NCBI GenBank assembly: GCA_035493955.1
Contig: DATJHI010000015.1
Coordinates: 62,001 to 126,000, forward strand
Length of the DNA stretch: 64,000 nt
Source: NCED01 sp035493955
Lineage (GTDB): Bacteria > Pseudomonadota > Alphaproteobacteria > Caulobacterales > Caulobacteraceae
Reading direction: 5' to 3'
Under the pieces are notes generated by a model. It ran no database searches, was not told the origin of the DNA, and saw only the letters and a list, made by a program, of their open reading frames with translations. This document shows, piece after piece, positions 54,283 to 64,000 of this stretch. Made by a program: the position numbers and the translations under genes. Numbering within the stretch: the stretch's first letter is position 1; every line of letters begins with the position of its first letter.

Positions 54283-55884
54283 CTAGCCCCGTTCCTTCGC
54301 CTTCAGGAAGGCGACCTTGGGGAACCGTTCGGCGACATAGCTGGTCTCCCAGGCGGTCTTGGCCAGGAACACGGGATCGCCGTCGATGTCTCCGGCCATG
54401 GCCGAGCGGTGCTTGGACATGAAGTCCTCCAGGTCGGCCTTGGCGCCGGACAGCCAGCGGGCCTCGGCGAAGGGAGAGGGCTCGAAAATCACTTCCAGAG
54501 CGTATTCGTTGGCTAGGCGGTCGGCCATGACCTCGAACTGCAGCTGGCCCACCGCGCCGACGATGAAGTCGGCCCCGAAGGTGGGGCGGAACAGTTGGGT
54601 CACCCCTTCCTCGGCAAGGCCCTGCAAGGCCTTGGTCAGGTGCTTGGCCTTCAGCGGATCCTTCACCCGCACCCGGCGCAGGATTTCCGGGGCGAAGTTG
54701 GGCAGGCCGGCGTAGCGGACCGTCCCGGTTTCGGAGAGCGAATCCCCTACGCGCAGCACCCCGTGGTTGGGGATGCCGATGACGTCGCCGGCGAACGCCT
54801 CCTCGGCCAGCTCGCGGTCGGCGGCCAGGAACAGGATCGGATTGTGCACGCTCATCTGGCGGCCGGTGTTGGCGGCCTTCAGCTTCATACCGCGGGTGAA
54901 CCTGCCCGAGCACAGCTTCACGAAGGCGATGCGGTCGCGGTGGTTGGGGTCCATGTTCGCCTGGACCTTGAACACGAAGCCGGTCACCTCCGGGTCGCCC
55001 GGCGCGACATGGGTGTCGCCGCCGCCCCGGCTGGCTGCGACCGCGCGCGGCGGCGGGGCGTAGGCCGACAAGGTGGCCAGAAGTTCGGCCACCCCGAAAT
55101 GGCGCAGGGCCGAGCCGAAGATCACCGGGGTCATGTGGCCTTCCAGGAACGACTGCGGGTCGAACGGCTTGGCCGCCTCCTGCACCAGCATGGCGCCCTC
55201 CTCGACCTCGTCGCGCTCGTCGGGATCGAGCACGCGGGCGAGGGCGTTGGACTTCATGGCGATCGGCTCGCCCACCCCGTCGCCGTCGGCGGCGTTGCGC
55301 CGGTAGGGCAAGAAGCGGTCGTTCCTCAGGTCCAGCATGCCCTTGAAACGATTACCGGAGCCGGCCGGCCAGTAGAGGGGCGCAGGATCCAGCGCCAGCT
55401 TGGCGGCGATCTCGTCCAGGAGGGCGAAAGGGTCCAGCGCCTCGCGGTCCATCTTGTTGATGAAGGTGACGATGGGGATGTCCCGCAGGCGGCAGACTTC
55501 GAACAGCTTCAAGGTCTGGGGCTCGATGCCCTTGGCCGCGTCCAGCACCATCACCGCCGCGTCGGCGGCGGTCAGGGTCCGGTAGGTGTCTTCCGAGAAG
55601 TCCTCGTGGCCGGGCGTGTCCAGGAGATTGAACACCAGGTTCTCATGCTCGAAGGTCATCACCGAGGCCGAGACCGAAATACCCCGCTCACGCTCGATCT
55701 TCATCCAGTCGGACCGGGTGCGCCTCTGCTCCCCGCGCGATCGCACCGCCCCGGCCAGCCGGATCGCACCCCCGGCCAGCAGCAGATGCTCGGTCAGGGT
55801 GGTCTTGCCCGCATCCGGGTGGGAGATGATGGCGAAGCTGCGCCGACGGGCGGCTTCGATGGCGTTGGCGCTGGATAGGGACAT
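54283..55884 (-). CDS. prfC: Peptide chain release factor 3
   Basis: A 533-residue translational GTPase that recycles RF1/RF2 from post-termination ribosomes. G-domain motifs: ISHPDAGKTTLTEHLLL (G1, near residue 20), MKIERERGISVSASVM (G2), LDTPGHEDFSEDTYRTLTA (G3) and TFINKMDREALDP (G4). HPDAGKTT and DTPGHEDFSEDT separate RF3 from EF-G. RF1 and PrmC are also encoded in this window (25094 and 21880). There is a two-codon-late alternative but ATG 55884 (MSLSSANAIE) fits the family. Confidence 0.96.
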   Translation of the reverse strand: MSLSSANAIEAARRRSFAIISHPDAGKTTLTEHLLLAGGAIRLAGAVRSRGEQRRTRSDWMKIERERGISVSASVMTFEHENLVFNLLDTPGHEDFSEDTYRTLTAADAAVMVLDAAKGIEPQTLKLFEVCRLRDIPIVTFINKMDREALDPFALLDEIAAKLALDPAPLYWPAGSGNRFKGMLDLRNDRFLPYRRNAADGDGVGEPIAMKSNALARVLDPDERDEVEEGAMLVQEAAKPFDPQSFLEGHMTPVIFGSALRHFGVAELLATLSAYAPPPRAVAASRGGGDTHVAPGDPEVTGFVFKVQANMDPNHRDRIAFVKLCSGRFTRGMKLKAANTGRQMSVHNPILFLAADRELAEEAFAGDVIGIPNHGVLRVGDSLSETGTVRYAGLPNFAPEILRRVRVKDPLKAKHLTKALQGLAEEGVTQLFRPTFGADFIVGAVGQLQFEVMADRLANEYALEVIFEPSPFAEARWLSGAKADLEDFMSKHRSAMAGDIDGDPVFLAKTAWETSYVAERFPKVAFLKAKERG

Positions 55885-55971
55885 GGGCGCGGGGGTTAGC
55901 GTGCGGCGCCCCGGATGTCACGCGCCACGCCGTCCTTGCGCCCTCGCCTTCGAACGAGCGCCAGGGTCAGG

Positions 55972-56388
55972 TCAAGCCGCGAGGCGGCGCCACACCTGGC
56001 TGTCGGTGGCGACGGTGGTCAGGCTGCCCTCTTCCTGGCGCGCCAGAAGCAGCCCCATGACGTCGAAGGAAATCTGACAGTAGCGGGAGATCACGTCTTC
56101 GGGCCGGCACAGCTCGGTCGGGGCGACGAACAGCGCCGCATTGATCTCCGGATTCTTGGCGGCGATCAGCAGCCCCAGGCGGCGCGCCTTTTCAGGGTCG
56201 GTGTGCTGCAGGCGCGGCTGTTCAGCGAACAGCTCCTGTCCGAGCTGAATCACGAACGGCAGGGTCAAGCTGCGAAAGCGGCTCATCTCGAGCGGCAGCG
56301 TCAAGCTGCCCGTGTCGAGGGTGAGCACAACATCGTTCATGAGGAAGAGCAAAAGGGCGAACTCCGTGACCGCGACGAAGGCCACCAT
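55972..56388 (-). CDS. Hypothetical protein downstream of DUF1491
   Basis: A protein of up to 138 residues I do not recognise. From ATG 56388 it begins with a hydrophobic stretch (MVAFVAVTEFALLLFL); from ATG 56340 it would start MNDVVLTLDTGSLTLPLEMS and be a 122-residue soluble protein. Segments FRSLTLPFVIQLGQELFAEQ and LCRPEDVISRYCQISFDVMG are well formed. It starts 36 bases after the DUF1491 stop on the same strand. Confidence 0.68.
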   Translation of the reverse strand: MVAFVAVTEFALLLFLMNDVVLTLDTGSLTLPLEMSRFRSLTLPFVIQLGQELFAEQPRLQHTDPEKARRLGLLIAAKNPEINAALFVAPTELCRPEDVISRYCQISFDVMGLLLARQEEGSLTTVATDSQVWRRLAA

Positions 56389-56424
56389 GACACGGCTCGC
56401 TTGCAGTCCGGTTGACGGACGCAG

Positions 56425-56757
56425 TTAACGGATATGAACGCTTTCGGTCAGGAAGTGCCGTCCCTGGACGTCTTCTATCTCCACCACCCACAGGTCCGGA
56501 TCGACGCGGGCGGTGCGCTCGACATAGGCGTCCAGCGCCGTCTCCTCGGTGGATGAGACCGGCTCCATCCACACCCTGTCGCCGTCCGCGCCGAAGGCCT
56601 CTGCATAGAGGCGCGCGTGACCCGCCCGCCGGTCGACCGCCTTGACCAGCACGGTTCCGGCGCGGGCGTCGCCCTTGCGGACCACGGTGGCGAAGGCGCC
56701 GCCCTGTTCGGCGCGTCGGATCAGGGCGGCGACCCAGAGGTCGGTGGACAGCAGCAT
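56425..56757 (-). CDS. DUF1491 family protein
   Basis: A 110-residue protein matching DUF1491, a small alphaproteobacterial family: WVAALIRRAEQGGAFATVVR, KGDARAGTVLVKAVDRRAGH, ARLYAEAFGADGDRVWMEPV and a C-terminal RVDPDLWVVEIEDVQGRHFL. Function unknown; no catalytic motif seen. It is likely cotranscribed with the hypothetical gene that follows it and is divergent from the exported protein at 56857. Confidence 0.88.
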   Translation of the reverse strand: MLLSTDLWVAALIRRAEQGGAFATVVRKGDARAGTVLVKAVDRRAGHARLYAEAFGADGDRVWMEPVSSTEETALDAYVERTARVDPDLWVVEIEDVQGRHFLTESVHIR

Positions 56758-56856
56758 GGTCGTCTCGCTAACCGAACCGAAAGTCCCCAGCGTTTAAGTG
56801 TCGGCTTCCCGCGCCCGCCGCTCAAGGGCCGTCAGACGATCCGGCCATCAAGATCC

Positions 56857-57747
56857 ATGCGCACGCCCCCTCGCCGCCTCGCATTCGTCCTCGGGCTCGG
56901 CGTCCTGGGAGCCTGGCCCGCCGTCGCCGGCGCCGGCAGTGCGGCCGACCTGTTCTATGAGCGCAGCCTGATCGGCGCGGCCGGGGTGCGTTGCAAGCTG
57001 TTCGACAGTTCCGTCTCCGCCGCCCTGACCGCTTCGGGCCGCCAGGCCCGCGGGGCGGCCCTCAGGGCCGGCGCCGACCCGGACGCCCTGGACCAGCTGG
57101 AAAGCCGTGCCCTGGACAAGGCCGCCCACGCCTCCTGCAGCTCGCCGGACCTGGCCGTCGTGGCCAAGCGGGTGCAGGCCGGCTTCGCCGGCTACGCCCG
57201 GATGAACGTCATGAGCTTCCCGGGCGGTCTGGGGACGTGGCGGGCCGACCGGGGCGCGACCGCCGGGGCGGGGGCCGCCTGGCGGCTGGCCCAGACGGCG
57301 AAAGGCCGTTCGGGGACGGCGATCTTCGGGGTGGCCGCAACCGAGAACGGGGCCGAGACCCTGACCGCCGTGGCGGGCTGGCCGGGCGCCCTGGCCGCCT
57401 CGGGGGCGAGGCTGGTGATGCGCGATCCGTCCAAGGCCCCCCGGGCCTATCTCGATCCGCGCCACGCCGACCTGGCCGCCCAGCTTCCCCCGCGGGCCAT
57501 GACCCGCGCCTTCCTGGCCAGCGCCCGCAGTCTGGCCGCCCCCGGCCTCTTGCCCCCCGGTTCGACCACTGGCGCCGCCTTCCGTTTTTCGGCAGCGGCC
57601 GGGGCGGCGATGCAACGGCTGGATCCGCGCGAGGCGGTGGTGCTGGAGGTGACCTACCCCACCCGTGACGGCGAGCGGGTCGAGGCCATACCGGTCGAGG
57701 TCGGCGACTTCTCCGCCGGCATCGCCTTCCTGTCCGCCAAGCGGTAG
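56857..57747 (+). CDS. Exported protein of unknown function
   Basis: A 296-residue protein from ATG 56857 with a signal peptide (TPPRRLAFVLGLGVLGAWPA, cut near VAGAGS). The mature part has two cysteines in its first 75 residues (GVRCKLFDSS, HASCSSPDLAV) that could form a disulfide, then a region rich in beta-like segments (RSGTAIFGVAATENGAETLT, GARLVMRDPSKAPRAYLDPR). I recognise no family. It converges on the DivJ-like gene. The open frame upstream of 56857 is antisense to DUF1491 and not used. Confidence 0.78.
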   Translation: MRTPPRRLAFVLGLGVLGAWPAVAGAGSAADLFYERSLIGAAGVRCKLFDSSVSAALTASGRQARGAALRAGADPDALDQLESRALDKAAHASCSSPDLAVVAKRVQAGFAGYARMNVMSFPGGLGTWRADRGATAGAGAAWRLAQTAKGRSGTAIFGVAATENGAETLTAVAGWPGALAASGARLVMRDPSKAPRAYLDPRHADLAAQLPPRAMTRAFLASARSLAAPGLLPPGSTTGAAFRFSAAAGAAMQRLDPREAVVLEVTYPTRDGERVEAIPVEVGDFSAGIAFLSAKR

Positions 57748-57792
57748 GGCGAGGAGCGGTCGCAAGCCGCCCGCAGGCGGCCGCCGGCGTCC

Positions 57793-59640
57793 CTACCGAT
57801 TCAGATTGAGGGAGATCACTTCGCCCATCCGGGGCCGGTCGGGGTCTGGCCTGGGCGGAACATAACCGTCCCCCACCGCATCGACGGGCGGGACAGCCGG
57901 CTCGACCGCCGGCGGGCTCGGCCTGGCCTCCGACCGGGCGGCGACCAGCACGGGCAGGCGAACGGTGACGGCCACGCCTTCGCCGAGTTCGCTCTCGATA
58001 TGCATTTCGCCGCCATGCAGGCGGGCGAAGGCCTTGACCAGGGACAGGCCCAGGCCCGTGCCTTGGGCGTTGTGTTCCGCGTCGCCAGCCTGTTCGAACG
58101 GCCGGCCCAACCGCTCCAGATCGGCCTTGGCGATCCCCACCCCGGTATCGGCGACGACGAGCTCGAACACCCCGTCCACCGGCTGGCTGGTGACCGTCAC
58201 CGAGCCGCCGCGGGGGGTGAACTTCAGGGCGTTGGAGACCAGATTCAGCACGATCTGCTTCAGCGCCCGGCGGTCGGCGTCGACCGTCACCGGCGAGGCC
58301 GGCGACAGGCCCCTGAGCGTCACCCCCGCGTCGTCGGCCTGCAACCGGACCAGGCGCAGGGCCGCGTTGACCGCCTCGCGGGCGTCGAACACCTCCCGGC
58401 TGAGGCTATAGCGCTCGGCCTCGATCTTCGACATGTCGAGCACGTCGTTGATCAGGTCGGTGAGGTGGCGTCCCGATTCGTGGATCAGCTCGGCATATTC
58501 GGCGTAACGCGGCGGCAAGTCCCCGAACATCTTGGCCCGCATAATGTCGGAGAAACCCATGATGGCGTTGAGTGGCGTGCGCAATTCGTGGCTCATGTTG
58601 GCCAGGAAGCGCGACTTGCCCTTCGCATTGGTTTCGGCGTCGGCGCGGGCGGCTTCGGCGACGGCCTGGGCCGCGGCGGCGGCCTCTAGCTTCTGCTCGA
58701 GGAAGGCGATGCGGGTCGCGGCGGCCCGGCGCTCCGGCAGCAAATCCGCCGCCTCGGGCGACGCGGCGGACGCCTCCCGCACCAGGGCGCTCAGCCCGTC
58801 CTGGGCCCGGCGGCGCAAGGACAAGGCGAACCAGCGGTCGGGCGTCGCGGCGGGGCGGAAAACCGCCTCGCTGGAGCCGTTGCCCAGGGCCTCGCGGATC
58901 GCGGCCCGGACCTTTTGCCGATCGTCGGCGTGGACCGCCAGCTCCAGGCCGTCCCGCAGCCCGTCGACGGTCAGTCCCGGCAGGGGCGTACCGAACACGG
59001 CTTCGGGCAGGCCGTCCCGGTCGAGGGCCAGCGCCATGTGGGGGAGTTCGGACATCACCCCGCTCAGCCATGCATGCTCTTTGGCCTGGTAGGCCGCCTG
59101 TTCACGGGCCCGGCTTCCCAGGATCGCCAGCACGCCTACCGCGGCTCCGCCGATCGTCAGCAGACCCGCCGCGGATACGCCCAGGCCGAACAGGCCCGTA
59201 GGCGCAGGCGCCGCAGCGCCGGCGACCTGCAGCAGGACCGTCGCCGCCAGGGCGGCGGCGCCCAGAACCGCGCCCTCGGCCGTCGCCCCGAGCAGGGCGC
59301 CCGCCAGCACCGGCAGGGCGCACCAAAGCCCCAGAGGACCGGTGACGCCGCCCTCGAGGGAGGCCGCCAGGACGGCGCCCAAGCTCCATAAGACCAGAAG
59401 CGCCAGCCGTCCCCCGCCCGCCGGACGCCACATGTAGCCGACCAGGCCCGGGACGGCGCCCAGGGTCAGGGCGATCAGGACGGACCACGATATCGCGCCC
59501 AGGCCGGCCTGCAGCCCGGCGCCCGCCGCCACCACCCCGAGCATCCAGCCGAGGTGCCACAGGGGCGCCGGCTCCGCCGTTTCCCGCGAAAGCAGGGCAG
59601 GCGGGGCCTCGGGGGATGCGGAAGCGGCGTGATCGTCCAC
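57793..59640 (-). CDS. divJ: DivJ-like membrane sensor histidine kinase
   Basis: A 615-residue kinase. About six hydrophobic helices (30-175) form the N-terminal membrane domain, followed by a PAS-like region (195-285), a coiled coil (305-345) and the kinase core: FLANMSHELRTPLNAIMGFS with His351, the N-box LNLVSNALKFTPRGG, and ADTGVGIAKADLERLGRPFE and GTGLGLSLVKAFARLHGGEM. This layout and the close core match Caulobacter DivJ (His338, about 600 residues), the stalked-pole kinase for DivK and PleD. PleC is the main alternative, but it is longer and lacks this many membrane helices. Start is GTG. Assignment is from memory of family sequences. Confidence 0.8.
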   Translation of the reverse strand: MDDHAASASPEAPPALLSRETAEPAPLWHLGWMLGVVAAGAGLQAGLGAISWSVLIALTLGAVPGLVGYMWRPAGGGRLALLVLWSLGAVLAASLEGGVTGPLGLWCALPVLAGALLGATAEGAVLGAAALAATVLLQVAGAAAPAPTGLFGLGVSAAGLLTIGGAAVGVLAILGSRAREQAAYQAKEHAWLSGVMSELPHMALALDRDGLPEAVFGTPLPGLTVDGLRDGLELAVHADDRQKVRAAIREALGNGSSEAVFRPAATPDRWFALSLRRRAQDGLSALVREASAASPEAADLLPERRAAATRIAFLEQKLEAAAAAQAVAEAARADAETNAKGKSRFLANMSHELRTPLNAIMGFSDIMRAKMFGDLPPRYAEYAELIHESGRHLTDLINDVLDMSKIEAERYSLSREVFDAREAVNAALRLVRLQADDAGVTLRGLSPASPVTVDADRRALKQIVLNLVSNALKFTPRGGSVTVTSQPVDGVFELVVADTGVGIAKADLERLGRPFEQAGDAEHNAQGTGLGLSLVKAFARLHGGEMHIESELGEGVAVTVRLPVLVAARSEARPSPPAVEPAVPPVDAVGDGYVPPRPDPDRPRMGEVISLNLNR

Positions 59641-59806
59641 CGGTGGGGGCTCGGAGGTTTTGAAGGGGACCGGAATCTCTCAGGTCGAACCTTAACATGC
59701 GGCCTCGCCAGGGCGAGGGGACACAATCAATGGGCGATTTCCGATTTCGCCTGCACGCAAATGAAACTGAATCGTAAGCCCATCAAGCCATTATGGCGGC
59801 ATCGAG
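59641..59806. promoter_or_regulatory. Shared divergent control region of two histidine kinase genes, with GANTC sites
   Basis: This 166-base gap separates the divergent DivJ-like and soluble kinase genes. It contains GAATC at 59673-59677 and 59769-59773, both matching the GANTC site of the CcrM methyltransferase that times cell-cycle promoters in Caulobacter, and a TTAAC (about 59692) reminiscent of a CtrA half-site without a proper partner. No clear -35/-10 pair was assigned on either strand. Confidence 0.35.
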
Positions 59807-60646
59807 ATGGAAAGTGGTCCCGGACCCATGGCTTCCCACGGGCTTTTCGCCCTTACCAAGTCGCCAGAAGGGCGGCGTGACGAGGGCCCCTCCGCCGAGG
59901 CCCTGCGCAAGCATGACGAGGACGAGCGCAGACGCTCGTTCCTGCGCATGGTCAGCCACGAGCTTCGCACCCCGCTGAATTCGATCATCGGCTTCTCCGA
60001 GATCATCTCCTGTGAACTCTACGGCCCGATCAACGAACCGCGCTACCGCGATCACGCCGCCATAGTACGCGAAAGCGGGCTGAAGCTGCTTCGCCTGGTC
60101 AATCAGGTGATGGAGATCGCCCGGCTCGAGGCCGGCACCGCCGACCTGGACATTCGCCCTGAACCGCCTCGCACCGCGGTGGACGAGGCCATCGCCGCCC
60201 TTCAGCCGGATGCGACGGCGCGCGGCGTCGAGATCCGCGTCGAGGCCGGCGCCGACCTGCCGCTGGTGATGGCGGATTCCCGCGCCCTGCGCACCGTGGT
60301 CGGCAACCTGTTGCAGAACGCCATCACCTTCTCCCCCGACGGGGGCGTGATCACCGTGTCGCTGCTGCCCGGCCCCAAGTCCCTCTGCATCCGGATCCGC
60401 GACGAGGGCGACGGAATCGAGCCCAGCGAGTTGGCGCGGCTGATGCGGCCCTTCGAACAAGGGGAGGCCCCGTTGACCCGCCGCTCGGAAGGGGCGGGCT
60501 TGGGGCTGCCCATCACGCGCCTGCTCTGCCGGGCCATGAAGGGCGCGCTGAGGCTGGAATCCACCCCCGGCCACGGCTTCACCGCCGCGGTTCGCCTGCC
60601 GCTCGCCGCAACCGACGCCTTGACCACGGCTCACCACGCCGCTTGA
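59807..60646 (+). CDS. Soluble histidine kinase of the PleC/DivJ family
   Basis: A 279-residue cytoplasmic kinase with no membrane segment or obvious sensor domain. After a polar N-terminus come the H-box FLRMVSHELRTPLNSIIGFS (His51), IISCELYGPINEPRYRDHAA, the N-box VVGNLLQNAITFSPDGG, and the ATP lid DEGDGIEPSELARLMRPFEQ with EGAGLGLPITRLLCRAMKG. The helix IVRESGLKLLRLVNQVMEIA is the DHp type shared by PleC, DivJ and PdhS, which act on DivK-like receivers. ATG 59828 (MASHGLFAL) is an alternative start. It is divergent from the DivJ-like gene. Confidence 0.87.
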   Translation: MESGPGPMASHGLFALTKSPEGRRDEGPSAEALRKHDEDERRRSFLRMVSHELRTPLNSIIGFSEIISCELYGPINEPRYRDHAAIVRESGLKLLRLVNQVMEIARLEAGTADLDIRPEPPRTAVDEAIAALQPDATARGVEIRVEAGADLPLVMADSRALRTVVGNLLQNAITFSPDGGVITVSLLPGPKSLCIRIRDEGDGIEPSELARLMRPFEQGEAPLTRRSEGAGLGLPITRLLCRAMKGALRLESTPGHGFTAAVRLPLAATDALTTAHHAA

Positions 60647-60677
60647 GCCCAGGCGTGCGGGGCCTTACATCCGGCCC

Positions 60678-61115
60678 ATGCAGGCCGACGCGCTGACCCC
60701 CGCCTCTATGGACGCCGAACTCGAGGACCTGGCCGCCGAGTTCGAGCTGCTGGGCGACTGGGAAGAACGCTATCGTCACGTCATCGACCTGGGACGGGGC
60801 CTCGCGCCCCTGACCGAAGCCGAGCGTTCCGACGCCAACAAGGTGCGGGGCTGCGCCAGCCAGGTATGGCTGGTCACCGAGCGGAGGCCGGACGGCCGTC
60901 TGACCTTCCGCGGCGATTCCGACGCCCACATCGTCGCCGGCCTGATCGCCATCCTGCTGCGGCTTTATTCGGGGCGCACCCGCGAGGAGATCCTGGGCTT
61001 CGACGCCAAGGCCGCTTTCGCGGCGCTGGGGCTTTCAGGGGCCCTGTCGACCCAGCGCTCCAATGGCCTGTTCTCCATGGTCGAACGCATCCGCCGCGAC
61101 GCTGCGGCGACCTGA
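60678..61115 (+). CDS. sufE: SufE family Fe-S/cysteine desulfuration protein
   Basis: A 145-residue SufE-fold protein. The persulfide-carrying Cys59 lies in the family motif NKVRGCASQVWLVTE; ELLGDWEERYRHVIDLGRGL and LTFRGDSDAHIVAGLIAILL are also typical. SufE accepts sulfur from the desulfurase SufS and passes it to SufB during Fe-S cluster assembly. No other suf gene is nearby. It follows the soluble kinase gene by 31 bases. Confidence 0.92.
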   Translation: MQADALTPASMDAELEDLAAEFELLGDWEERYRHVIDLGRGLAPLTEAERSDANKVRGCASQVWLVTERRPDGRLTFRGDSDAHIVAGLIAILLRLYSGRTREEILGFDAKAAFAALGLSGALSTQRSNGLFSMVERIRRDAAAT

Positions 61116-61236
61116 GCCGCCGAACGCGCCCTTGCCCCGCCCGCCCGGCGCCTCTAAACGGTCCGCTTAACCCAGAACTCGACGAGGCCGGGCGCGCGTC
61201 CAACGCGCAGCCCGCCCGACCGCGCGCGGATCGAAC

Positions 61237-64000
<2,764 letters not shown>

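Overview
The window is a piece of a GC-rich alphaproteobacterial chromosome, most likely from the order Caulobacterales (Caulobacter/Phenylobacterium-like). The evidence is a clear ChpT histidine phosphotransferase (13097-13840), a DivJ-like membrane histidine kinase (57793-59640), DUF2336, DUF4167, DUF1491 and DUF3553 proteins, and the gene set ptsP, prfA, prmC, DUF4167, clpB on one strand, an order I know from alphaproteobacteria. Coding density is high and start/stop overlaps of the ATGA type are frequent. I saw no insertion sequence, phage gene, integrase, CRISPR array, tRNA or rRNA gene.

Layout. 1-5.5 kb: the end of a polyprenyl glycosyltransferase-GtrA gene, uvrC with a Nudix gene upstream, then a rightward folate cluster (small membrane ORF, pteridine-reductase-like SDR, folB, DUF4870, GNAT). 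5.8-10.7 kb: a SleB cell-wall hydrolase, then leftward nadA-nadB-nadC with two matching 21-bp operators upstream of nadA. 10.7-14.4 kb: signalling block chpT, CheA-like kinase, CheY-like regulator, CheR, with DUF3553 divergent. 14.6-18 kb: an M23 endopeptidase, a small Tyr/Gly-rich exported protein, and a trypsin-like protease whose signal peptide and body lie in different frames. 18-31.4 kb: clpB, DUF4167, prmC, MOSC, YihY, prfA, GST, ispG, RodZ-like, ptsP. 31.6-37.5 kb: a DegP-type protease, then the cytochrome c maturation operon ccmI-ccmE-ccmF-ccmH. 37.6-43 kb: an unknown helical protein, a kinase/regulator/PepSY set, a DnaJ-family protein and a YcgN-type Cys-rich protein. 43-47.7 kb: a class A PBP coupled to an ABC-F ATPase, and a methyltransferase. 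47.7-50.7 kb: a gene-free stretch rich in predicted RNA structure, then a three-gene NMT1/THI5-type ABC importer. 50.8-57.7 kb: a Pro/Gln-rich exported protein, DUF2336, a helical-repeat protein, prfC, an unknown, DUF1491 and an exported unknown. 57.8-64 kb: the DivJ-like kinase divergent from a soluble PleC/DivJ-family kinase, sufE, and carB running off the end.

Functional links. ChpT is the CckA phosphorelay intermediate that controls CtrA in Caulobacter, and DivJ acts upstream in the same circuit, so cell-cycle control is represented at two sites. RF1, its methyltransferase PrmC and RF3 are all here. NAD synthesis looks autoregulated through the paired operators. The Ccm genes form one translationally coupled unit.

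The most interesting unexplained signal is at about 47.83-48.17 kb. Three identical 10-mers each form a GCGA-tetraloop hairpin; there is also a GAAA-tetraloop hairpin and a roughly 20-bp extended helix. These are followed by a hairpin that would sequester the ribosome binding site of the ABC importer. I matched it to no RNA family that I could recall, and regard it as a candidate orphan riboswitch or structured RNA.
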